A stretch of DNA of 64,000 nt from contig NCGY01000004.1 of assembly GCA_002281775.1 (NCBI GenBank), positions 124,001 through 188,000 on the forward strand, written 5' to 3'. How positions within the stretch are numbered: the first letter of the stretch is position 1; each line of letters opens with the position of its first letter. Source of the stretch: Hydrogenophilales bacterium 16-64-46. GTDB lineage: Bacteria; Pseudomonadota; Gammaproteobacteria; Burkholderiales; Thiobacillaceae. The notes beneath the pieces were generated by a model. It was not told where the DNA came from and did not search any database. It saw only the letters and a list, made by a program, of their open reading frames with translations. Shown here piece by piece: positions 41,790 to 49,653 of this stretch. The position numbers were made by a program, and so were the translations under genes.

Positions 41790-44700
41790 TCACTCGATGC
41801 CGGGCAGTTGCACTGACGGCCGGTGCAGGTGATAGCCCTGCGCCATATCCACGCCAAAATCGCGCAGCATGTCGAGGGTGGCGGCGTCCTCGACGAATTC
41901 GGCGACGGTGATCTTGTCGAGTCCGCGTGCCACGTCGATCATCGCCTTGACGAAGGCCTGGTTGTCGCGGTTGTTCGGCAGGTCGCGGATGAACATGCCG
42001 TCGATCTTGAGGATCTGCGCGCCCAGGTATTTCAGGTAGGCGAAGGTGGAGAATCCCGAACCGAAGTCGTCGAGGCAGATGAGGCAGCCGGTCTGCTGCA
42101 GGGCCTCGATGAAGCGCTGCGCATCCTGCATTTCGCTGACGGCGGCGGTTTCGGTGAGCTCGATAATGAGCCGGTGCGGCTCGACGCCGAAATGTACCAG
42201 CTGGTGCTGGATGTAGTGCGGCAGGCCGGGCTCGTCGAAGCTGCGGCCGGAGACGTTGACCGCCAGCGCGGTCAGGTCGGGGTTGCCGGCGAGCACGGCG
42301 ATGCTCTGGCGGATGACCCAGCGGTCGATCTCGATGATCTGCCCGTTCTTTTCCGCAATGGGAATGAATTGCCCTGGCATGATCAGGCGGTCGGGATGCG
42401 TCGGGTCCTTCATGCGCACCAGCGCTTCGAAGTGGGAGAGGCTGCCGTCGCGCGTGTGGAAAATGCCCTGGAAATGCAGTTCGAGCCCGTCCTGTTCCAG
42501 CGCGTGGGCGATACGGCTGCTCCAGGTCATGCGTTCGAGCATGGCCTCGGCGACGTTGCGGCTGGCGTCGTAGATCGCCCAGGTGTTCTTGCCCGCATCC
42601 TTGGCCTGATACATGGCGGTGTCGGCGTGCGCCACCAGGTCTTCGGCGTTGTCGCCGTGACCGGGGAAGAGGGCGATGCCGATGCTGGTGGTGAGCCTGA
42701 GATTGCTGCCGCGAAAGCGGAAGGGGATGGCGGAGATGGCGTGGACGATGCGCTCGGCGAGCTGGATGGGTTCGTCGCCGCGCGTCATTTCGACGAGCAC
42801 GGCGAATTCGTCGCCACCCAGGCGGGCGAAGAGCTCGCCGCCGCGCACCAGGCTGGCGACTTCGCCCGCCGCGCGCACCAGCACGGTGTCGCCAGCGCGG
42901 TGGCCGAAGGTGTCGTTGATGGTCTTGAAATCGTCCAGGTCGAAATACAAGAGGCCGAAGCGTGCACCGCTGCGGCCGGAGGAGCTGATCATGCGTTCCA
43001 GGTGTTCCTGGAAGCGGTGACGGTTGTAGAGCCCGGTGAGCGCGTCGTGCTCGGCGAGATAGATGAGCTGTTGCGCGGTCTGCCGCTCGTGGGTGATGTC
43101 CTCGTAGATCCACAGCCGGCCGATGGCGCGGCCGTCGGTGTCCGATACCGGGTAGGAGAGCTGGGTGAGGATGCGGCCGTCGTACAGGTCGATCTCGAAG
43201 CGTTCGCTGATCTCGTGGGTGTCGAGCACGTGCAGGATGTGCTTGGAGGCGTGGTCGGGTCGGGCGAAGCGGTGGGTGGAGTGGTCGAGCACGTCGCGCG
43301 TGGGGCGGCCAACGAGTTCGACGTCTTCCTCGATCGCCCACATGTTGCGGAACGCCGGGTTGACGTATTCGACCCGGTTGTCGCGGTCCTCGAAGAGGAT
43401 GCCGATGCTCATGCCCGAGAGCAGCGTGGCCATGCGGCTCTGCTCGCGCCGAGCCAGGGCGGCGAGCTCGCGCTGGCGGGTTTCCGAGACGCGCAACTCG
43501 TCGAGGCTGCGCGCCAGCGCGAGCTCGGCGCATTTCTGCGCGGTCACGTCGAACAGCGCGCCGTGCCAGAGTGTGCCGCCATCCGGCAGGCGCTCCGGCG
43601 AGGCGCGTCCCTCGATCCAGATTTCGCCCTTGCTGGGGTGGTTCACCCGATACTGGTACTGCCAGTCGGTGAGCGTGCGGGCCGAATTCTGGATGTTCTC
43701 CATCAGGCCGGGCAGGTCGTCAGGGTGCTTGCGCTCGAAGGTGATCGCCGCGTCGCTGGTCACCTCTTCCGGGGTCACGCCGTAGATGCCGCGTATGCCC
43801 TCGCTGGCGTAGGGGAAGGCTGTGCTGCCGTCGGGTCGCAGCAGGAACTGGAAGATCATGCCAGGCGCGTGGCGGCCGATCTTGGCGAGGCGTGCACTGA
43901 GCTCGGCGCGCACGGTGATGTCCTGGCCCATGCCGAACATCTTCAGCGGCCGGCCGTCCGCCGCGCGCGCGACCTCGCCGCGCGCGGCGACGATGCGGAT
44001 GCCGCCGTCCGGCCGCACGATGCGGAATTCGGCTTCGTAGGGCGTGCCTGATTCCACGGCGCGGCGGATCAGCGCAAGCACGGTCTCGCGGTCCTGCGGG
44101 TGGATGGCCTGGGCGAAGCGTTCGAAATCCAGCCCGTCGTCCGGGTCAAGGCCATAGATGCGATAGAGCTCGTCCGACCAGTTGATCGCGCCGCTCGCGA
44201 TATCCCATTCCCAGCTGCCCAGGTTGGCCATCGCCTGGGTTTGCGCCAGGCGGCGTGCGGTTTCCTCCAGGTCGCGCTGCGCCGCCTTGCGCTCGCTGAT
44301 GTCGGTGATCGCGGCCATCATGCACAGCGGCTGGCCGTCTTCATCGCGGACCGTGTGCGCGGCTATCTGGATGTCCATGATGCTGCCGTCGGCGCGACGG
44401 GCACGCAGCTCGCCGCGCCAGTCGTGCTGGTGGCGCAACATCTCCACCACCGAGAGTGCGGCCTGCGGTGTCTCGGCGAATTCGGCAGGCAGGCGGCCCA
44501 GCGCGTCGGCCGCGCCGGGCGGCCGCCACAAGTCGACAAAGGCCGGATTGACGTAACGGATGCGGCCGTCCAGGTCCAGCAGCGCGATGGCATTGATCGA
44601 GGTCTCGATCGCCGCATCCTTGATGCGCAGGGCCTCGTTTGCCTGCATCAGGGCGGTGGCATCGGATATGTGGCCTTCCAGGTAACGCAGGCTGCCGTTG

Positions 44701-45725
44701 GCCACGAACACACCGCGCCCGCGCTCGCTCAGGGTTCGCCATTCGCCACTGCGCATGCGCAGGCGGTAGGTCAGCTCGTAATCGCGGCGCTCGTCAAGCG
44801 CACGCTGGACGGTTTTCCAAACGCGTGCCGTGTCGTCCGGATGGATGAGCGAGGCGAGCGAGAGGGACGCGGGCGCGAAGAAGTCCGCGCGCGTGTAACC
44901 GGTCAGTTCCTCGACATTGCCCATCATGTAGAGCATCGACCATTGCGGATCGTTGTTGCAGCGGTAGACGAAGCCACGAATCGTGTCCAGCGTGCGGTCC
45001 AGGTCGGCTTGGCTCTTTTCGCCGGCGTGACGCACCAGGGCAATCAGCGCCAGTGTGGCGGCCACCGCGCAGGCAGCGCGCAACAGCTGAACCGGTACGC
45101 CGGTGGTGTCGGCAAAGCCCGACGCCGTGGGCAGCCATGCCTGCAGGCCGGGAACCGGCGTGGACACGAAGGGCGTGAGCACGCCGTAAACAACAAATGC
45201 CAGCGCCAGGACTGTTACGCTGCGGCATGGCGTCGTCTTGTCGTCGCCGTCGGGCACTGCACACGGCAGCACGAGGAAGGCAAGACCGGTCATCAGGGCA
45301 CCAGGCAGGCCGATGAACAGGCGTGCGCCGGTGGCGAGTCCGGCAAAGGGAGAAGCCGCCAGCAGCACGAAGGCCATGACGGCCGCCCCGACCAAGGCAT
45401 ACAGCGGCATCGGTGGCAATCGCAGCGGCACGGAGGTGCGCAGCAACATGCGGCGGCCGAATTCCAGCAGCGGCAGGTAGGACAGGGCGGCGAGCACGCT
45501 TGCCAGGCTGTCGAGCCGGGCAGGGGAATCATTGAGGCGCGCCCACTCGACGAATTCGAGCGTGCCGTGCAGCACGCCGAACGCCGCGAGCAGCCAGAGG
45601 TCGCGCGCGAAGGGCAGGCTGGCGTCGCGCCGCGGCAGAACCAGGGCAACCACGCCCAGGACAAAGAAAGCCAGGCCGTATACCTGGTAGATGGGCCCCA
45701 GCCAGTCGTGCGCGGTCAGGTTCAT
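41790..45725 (-). CDS. Membrane PAS/GGDEF/EAL protein (c-di-GMP turnover)
   Basis: A large 1311-residue signalling protein. About eight N-terminal membrane helices (residues 1-235: GLAFFVLGVVALVLPRRD and following) are followed by about five PAS/PAC modules (for example YMMGNVEELTGYTRADFFAP; NWSDELYRIYGLDPDDG; VEYVNPAFRNMWAIEEDVEL). The diguanylate cyclase domain has intact GGDEF (RLGGDEFAVLVE, about residue 970); the phosphodiesterase domain has intact EAL (HFEALVRMKDP, about 1100) and DDFGSGFSTFAYLKYLGAQI. Both activities could be real. ATG 45725 is the first good start; a TTG lies upstream. Monocistronic and divergent from the DUF481 gene. Confidence 0.93.
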   Translation of the reverse strand: MNLTAHDWLGPIYQVYGLAFFVLGVVALVLPRRDASLPFARDLWLLAAFGVLHGTLEFVEWARLNDSPARLDSLASVLAALSYLPLLEFGRRMLLRTSVPLRLPPMPLYALVGAAVMAFVLLAASPFAGLATGARLFIGLPGALMTGLAFLVLPCAVPDGDDKTTPCRSVTVLALAFVVYGVLTPFVSTPVPGLQAWLPTASGFADTTGVPVQLLRAACAVAATLALIALVRHAGEKSQADLDRTLDTIRGFVYRCNNDPQWSMLYMMGNVEELTGYTRADFFAPASLSLASLIHPDDTARVWKTVQRALDERRDYELTYRLRMRSGEWRTLSERGRGVFVANGSLRYLEGHISDATALMQANEALRIKDAAIETSINAIALLDLDGRIRYVNPAFVDLWRPPGAADALGRLPAEFAETPQAALSVVEMLRHQHDWRGELRARRADGSIMDIQIAAHTVRDEDGQPLCMMAAITDISERKAAQRDLEETARRLAQTQAMANLGSWEWDIASGAINWSDELYRIYGLDPDDGLDFERFAQAIHPQDRETVLALIRRAVESGTPYEAEFRIVRPDGGIRIVAARGEVARAADGRPLKMFGMGQDITVRAELSARLAKIGRHAPGMIFQFLLRPDGSTAFPYASEGIRGIYGVTPEEVTSDAAITFERKHPDDLPGLMENIQNSARTLTDWQYQYRVNHPSKGEIWIEGRASPERLPDGGTLWHGALFDVTAQKCAELALARSLDELRVSETRQRELAALARREQSRMATLLSGMSIGILFEDRDNRVEYVNPAFRNMWAIEEDVELVGRPTRDVLDHSTHRFARPDHASKHILHVLDTHEISERFEIDLYDGRILTQLSYPVSDTDGRAIGRLWIYEDITHERQTAQQLIYLAEHDALTGLYNRHRFQEHLERMISSSGRSGARFGLLYFDLDDFKTINDTFGHRAGDTVLVRAAGEVASLVRGGELFARLGGDEFAVLVEMTRGDEPIQLAERIVHAISAIPFRFRGSNLRLTTSIGIALFPGHGDNAEDLVAHADTAMYQAKDAGKNTWAIYDASRNVAEAMLERMTWSSRIAHALEQDGLELHFQGIFHTRDGSLSHFEALVRMKDPTHPDRLIMPGQFIPIAEKNGQIIEIDRWVIRQSIAVLAGNPDLTALAVNVSGRSFDEPGLPHYIQHQLVHFGVEPHRLIIELTETAAVSEMQDAQRFIEALQQTGCLICLDDFGSGFSTFAYLKYLGAQILKIDGMFIRDLPNNRDNQAFVKAMIDVARGLDKITVAEFVEDAATLDMLRDFGVDMAQGYHLHRPSVQLPGIE

Positions 45726-45847
45726 GAAAAGCGCTTGGAAAGCCGGGCTCGGGAGCGGCGGAAAAGGGGGCGGGAAAAAACCATGAGATGAACGCAAGTT
45801 AACGCGCTGCCGGCTGCGGGGTCAAGCAGCACGCAGATTGAAACTTG

Positions 45848-45870
45848 TTTGCACAATATTATTGTGCAAA
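45848..45870. promoter_or_regulatory. Perfect palindrome, candidate operator
   Basis: TTTGCACAAT-ATT-ATTGTGCAAA is a perfect 10-bp inverted repeat with a 3-base centre. It sits between the divergent PAS-GGDEF-EAL gene and the DUF481 gene, about 120 bases from each start. A dimeric regulator could bind it and control one or both genes. It has no following U tract, so a terminator is unlikely. Confidence 0.6.
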
Positions 45871-45988
45871 AATATATACGTCGTTTACCCCGTTCAAGCG
45901 CGTGTTGGCGCTGCGTGGGGCTGCGCCCGGTGACGCCGGGCGTTCTGGTCTATCGGTCGGGCACCTGCCTGCGCCGGGAAAGGAAACC

Positions 45989-47005
45989 ATGACCCACTTA
46001 CTTCTTCGCGCCCTGGGTTGGGGCCTTGTCGCTGGGGTTCCCCTGGCGCAGGCAGACTGGGTGGAACTCGATAATGGCGACCGCCTGTCAGGCCGCATCG
46101 AGTCGCTTACCGCCACGACCTTGCAGCTCCACACCGCCTATGCGGGCAAGCTTGCGCTGCCGCGCGACCGGATCCGCAGTCTGTCGACCGATGCGCCGGT
46201 CAGGGTGCGCCTGGTCGACGGCACAGAATTCGACGGCCAGCTCAAGCCTGTCGACGGACAGGGCGTGCGCATACGCATCAGCCGCCTGGCCGAGACTGAA
46301 GCACTGCCGCTGACCCACCTGGCGCTGCTGAACCCGCCACGCAACCCCGATGCCACCCGGGTCGAGGCGCGCGTGTCCGCCGGCGGCAGTTTCGCCAGCG
46401 GCAACACGGATGCGCAGAGCCTGCACCTGTCGGGCGAAATGATCGCGCGCAATACCGTACAGCGGGTCACGCTCGACGCAGCGATCAACCAGGCCGAACA
46501 GTCGGGCGTGCAGACCGCTGCCAATGCGCGGCTGGGCCTCAAGTACGACCACTTCGTGTCAGCTAAGGCGTACTGGTACGCCAATACGCGCTTCGAGCGC
46601 GACGACGAGGCGGATCTCGACCTGCGCAGCACGCTGGGGGTGGGGGCCGGCTGGCAGATCGCCGATACCCCGAGACGTACGCTGGCGCTGGAAGGCGGTT
46701 TCAGCTACGCCAACGAGGACTACGGCAGCGCGCCGGACCAGCGCTTCCCCGGCGCGCGTCTCGCCCTGAAGGCCGAGCAGTCGCTCTGGAGCGATCGGGT
46801 ACGCCTTTTCCACGACAGCGACCTGCTGCTCAGCCTGGAGTCGCTCGATGACTACCTCCTGCGCACCCGCACCGGGGTGCGCGTGCCGGTCGCGGAACAT
46901 CTGAGCCTCGGCACCTCGGTGAATTACGACTACGACAACGTGCCGGCCCCCGGCAAGAAAAACACCGATACAGCCCTGATTTTCCAGGTCGACTATGCGA
47001 TCTGA
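45989..47005 (+). CDS. DUF481 family outer-membrane beta-barrel protein
   Basis: A 338-residue exported protein: a short signal peptide (ALGWGLVAGVPLAQAD), a small N-terminal beta domain (WVELDNGDRLSGRIESLTAT) and a C-terminal DUF481 barrel of about 220 residues with alternating strands (VEARVSAGGSFASGNTDAQS; LGLKYDHFVSAKAYWYANTR) ending in aromatic FQVDYAI. Barrel proteins of this type are salt- or stress-induced in some bacteria. GGAAA precedes ATG 45989. The end overlaps the kinase gene by 11 bases. Confidence 0.88.
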   Translation: MTHLLLRALGWGLVAGVPLAQADWVELDNGDRLSGRIESLTATTLQLHTAYAGKLALPRDRIRSLSTDAPVRVRLVDGTEFDGQLKPVDGQGVRIRISRLAETEALPLTHLALLNPPRNPDATRVEARVSAGGSFASGNTDAQSLHLSGEMIARNTVQRVTLDAAINQAEQSGVQTAANARLGLKYDHFVSAKAYWYANTRFERDDEADLDLRSTLGVGAGWQIADTPRRTLALEGGFSYANEDYGSAPDQRFPGARLALKAEQSLWSDRVRLFHDSDLLLSLESLDDYLLRTRTGVRVPVAEHLSLGTSVNYDYDNVPAPGKKNTDTALIFQVDYAI

Positions 47006-47993
47006 ACGGAATGCAGACCCGGCAGCCGCCCGTCAGCGCGTCGTTCGGCGCGAGACCGTCGTCGCCTTCGGCGAGACGCTGATTGACCGGTTTCCGGATC
47101 GGGCCGTGCTGGGCGGTGCGCCGTTCAACGTGGCCTGCCATCTTGCGGCACTGGGGGCCGATCCCGTGCTGCTGACGCGGGCAGGCAAGGACAGCGCCGG
47201 CCGCCGCATCGAGCGTGCGATGCAGGCGCGCGGCCTGGATACGCGCGGCCTGCAGCGCGATCCGGTGCGCGCGACCGGGGAGGTCCTGGTCGCGCTCGAC
47301 GGCGACGGGCCCAGCTTCGACATCCTGCCGGATCAGGCATACGACCATATCCATCCCGGGCTGGCCCGCATGATAGGCCTGTCGACGCACCCCGAAATCG
47401 TCTACTGCGGCACCCTGGCGCAGCGGGGAGATTCGCGGCGGGCATTGCGCGAGCTGTTGCACGCCGTTCAGGCCCGGGTGTTTCTTGACGTCAACCTGCG
47501 TGATCCCTGGGTCGATATCGACGCGCTGCGCGATTCGCTCACCCGCGCCGACGTGGTCAAGCTCAATCTCGCCGAACTGCAGCGCGTCACGGAACTGTTC
47601 GGACTCGACGGGGCGGCCCCGGAGGCTCGCGCGAGCCGCCTGCTGCTGGGTTTTTCGCTGCACCGCGTGATCGTCACCTGCGGCGCAGCCGGGGCCTGGA
47701 CCCTGGACGCTGCCGGGCAGCTCGATGCCATTCCGGGGGGCAGCGTGCCGCGCTGGATCGACAGCGTAGGCGCGGGTGACGGCTTCGCCGCCGTCTGCAT
47801 CCTCGGGATGCTGCGGAACTGGCCAGTTGCCGACAGCCTCGCCCGGGCCGATGCCTTTGCGCGCGCACTCTGCGGAATGCGCGGCGCGGTGCCGGATGAC
47901 GCGGCCTTCTACCGCCCCTTTGTCGAGGCCTGGGTAAGCCGGCCCGGGTCCCAATCTGAAACGAAACGGAATGGTGCCGAATGGAAAGCTTGA
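46995..47993 (+). CDS. PfkB-family carbohydrate kinase (fructokinase-like)
   Basis: A 332-residue ribokinase-fold kinase. FGETLIDRFPDR and LGGAPFNVACHLAALGADPV form the sugar-binding N-terminal motif, and IDSVGAGDGFAAVCILGML holds the catalytic Asp and anion hole. Fructose or a related sugar is the likely substrate by similarity to FrcK-like fructokinases. It overlaps the DUF481 gene upstream and the MscS gene downstream, so an osmolyte or stress operon is possible (inference). Confidence 0.9.
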   Translation: MRSERNADPAAARQRVVRRETVVAFGETLIDRFPDRAVLGGAPFNVACHLAALGADPVLLTRAGKDSAGRRIERAMQARGLDTRGLQRDPVRATGEVLVALDGDGPSFDILPDQAYDHIHPGLARMIGLSTHPEIVYCGTLAQRGDSRRALRELLHAVQARVFLDVNLRDPWVDIDALRDSLTRADVVKLNLAELQRVTELFGLDGAAPEARASRLLLGFSLHRVIVTCGAAGAWTLDAAGQLDAIPGGSVPRWIDSVGAGDGFAAVCILGMLRNWPVADSLARADAFARALCGMRGAVPDDAAFYRPFVEAWVSRPGSQSETKRNGAEWKA

Positions 47994-48886
47994 ATCTGTT
48001 GTTGGCCACTGTGGAGGGCTGGCAGGGGCCCGCCCTCACGGTCTTGCATATCGCCCTCATCTTCGTGCTCGCCTGGGTGGCCCGGCGCATCCTGTGCCTG
48101 GGCCTGTCGCGGTTGCGGGGGCGGCTCATCGACGGTGAGGTCGATACCGAGCGGGAAAAACGTCTGGCCACGCTGGAGCAGGTTGCGCGCTACATTTTCA
48201 CGGTGGTGATCCTGCTGGTCGCGGTGATGTTGGTACTGGCCGAACTCGGCATTTCCATCGCCCCAATCCTGGCGGCGGCCGGGGTGCTCGGCATCGCCGT
48301 CGGCTTCGGCGCGCAGAGCCTGGTCAAGGATTATTTCACCGGCCTGTTCCTGCTGCTGGAAAACCAGGTGCGGCAGGGCGATGTGATTGAAGTTGCCGGT
48401 AAAAGCGGCCTGGTCGAGGAGATGACGCTGCGCTATATCCTTCTGCGCGACTACGAGGGCAGCGTGCACACCATACCCAATGGCGTCATCGACACCGTGA
48501 CCAATCGCAGCCGGGGGTTTGCCCACGCGGTGATCGACGTCGGCGTGGCCTACCGCGAGGACGTGGACGAGGTATTCGACGTGATGCGCCGGGTGGGCCA
48601 CGAATTGCGCCTTGACCCTGAATACGCCATGCGTATCGAGGACGAGCTGGAGATTGCCGGAATCGAGCAGTGGGGCGATTCCGCGGTGGTGGTGCGGTGT
48701 CGCTTCAGGGTGAAGCCCCTGGAGCAGTGGGGTGTTCGCCGCGCCTATCTGTACCGCCTGAAAAAGGCCTTTGATGCGGCCGGCATCGAAATTCCCTACC
48801 CGCATCTCACCCTCTACGCCGGACAACCCAAATCCGGCGAGGCACCGCCGCTGCCGCTGGCGGTGGCGCAAGCGGCAGCAGCATGA
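47981..48886 (+). CDS. MscS-family mechanosensitive ion channel
   Basis: A 301-residue small-conductance channel with three helices: LTVLHIALIFVLAWVARRIL, YIFTVVILLVAVMLVLAELG and the pore helix ILAAAGVLGIAVGFGAQSLV, followed by the family signature VKDYFTGLFLLLENQVRQGD and cytoplasmic beta domain. The pore Gly/Ala pattern AxxGVxGIAxGFGAQ is conserved. It overlaps the kinase gene by 13 bases. Confidence 0.93.
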   Translation: MESLNLLLATVEGWQGPALTVLHIALIFVLAWVARRILCLGLSRLRGRLIDGEVDTEREKRLATLEQVARYIFTVVILLVAVMLVLAELGISIAPILAAAGVLGIAVGFGAQSLVKDYFTGLFLLLENQVRQGDVIEVAGKSGLVEEMTLRYILLRDYEGSVHTIPNGVIDTVTNRSRGFAHAVIDVGVAYREDVDEVFDVMRRVGHELRLDPEYAMRIEDELEIAGIEQWGDSAVVVRCRFRVKPLEQWGVRRAYLYRLKKAFDAAGIEIPYPHLTLYAGQPKSGEAPPLPLAVAQAAAA

Positions 48887-48899
48887 GCCGGTCAGGCTG

Positions 48900-49067
48900 C
48901 TAGTACGACAACCCATAAGTTTGCGTATATGCCGAGACGCGTATCCGCGCGCCGAGTACGCGAAGCGAACCGCAGCCATAGCCGTAGCTATGGCGAGGAT
49001 GAGCGACAAAGCAATCGGCGATGCGGGGCGCGTCGAACATAGCGAAACTTATGGGTTGTCGTACTAG
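48900..49067. repeat. Hairpin-forming inverted-repeat element (168 bp)
   Basis: The ends are perfect 23-bp inverted repeats beginning CTAGTACGACAACCCATAAG (left 48900-48922, right 49045-49067). The inner halves also pair imperfectly and the centre has CATAGC-CGTA-GCTATG, so the element can fold as one long hairpin. It lies between the converging mscS and marR genes; the TAG stop of marR falls in the right repeat. TA or CTAG at both ends suggests target duplication, as with Tc1/IS630-type MITEs. Confidence 0.8.
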
Positions 49068-49546
49068 ATATCCGTCAGCGGTTTCTGTGCGTCGCGGACG
49101 TCGGCCGTGTCCATCTGGGCGATCAACTGTCGCAGGTCGTCGTTGAGCCGTGCGAGCGTGCTCTCGGGCAGGTTGGACAGGGCGTGGGTGAGTATGCCGG
49201 TGAGGGGACGGGGCGCGTCGTTCACGATCTGCAAACCCGCCTCGGTGAGATAGAGGCGCACTACGCGCTGATCCGCGCTGTTGCGTTCCCGCCGGATGAG
49301 TCCGGCCTTTTCGATCTTGTCGAGCATGTTGCTGGCCGTCGACGCATGGATGGACAGGGCCTGGGCCAGTTCCGAAACCTTCATGCCGGGCGTGTCGCGC
49401 AAGGCCGACAGGGCCCAGATCTGGGCACTGCTGACGCCGCAGGCTTTTTCGACCTCGTGGAAGTGCTGGCGAACCGCGCCGAAAATCACACGGAACTGGC
49501 GGAGTGCTTCGCTGGCGGCGGGCGGCGGGGGGGTGGGCGGGCTCAT
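49064..49546 (-). CDS. MarR family transcriptional regulator
   Basis: A 160-residue winged-helix regulator with the MarR pattern: VSSAQIWALSALRDTPGMKV, ELAQALSIHASTASNMLDKI, EKAGLIRRERNSADQRVVRL. The stop codon is provided by the adjacent inverted-repeat element, so the original C-terminus may have been altered. It is followed on the same strand by nothing and preceded by the P-type ATPase gene end about 100 bases away. Confidence 0.9.
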   Translation of the reverse strand: MSPPTPPPPAASEALRQFRVIFGAVRQHFHEVEKACGVSSAQIWALSALRDTPGMKVSELAQALSIHASTASNMLDKIEKAGLIRRERNSADQRVVRLYLTEAGLQIVNDAPRPLTGILTHALSNLPESTLARLNDDLRQLIAQMDTADVRDAQKPLTDI

Positions 49547-49653
49547 GGATCGGTCAGGGGAGAGCGTTGCAAGGCATCCGCAGGGTCAACGGCGCTGCGC
49601 GATGGACGGGGGAGGGACTCGGGCGGTCGATCATGAAGTATTCCGGGGTTCAT

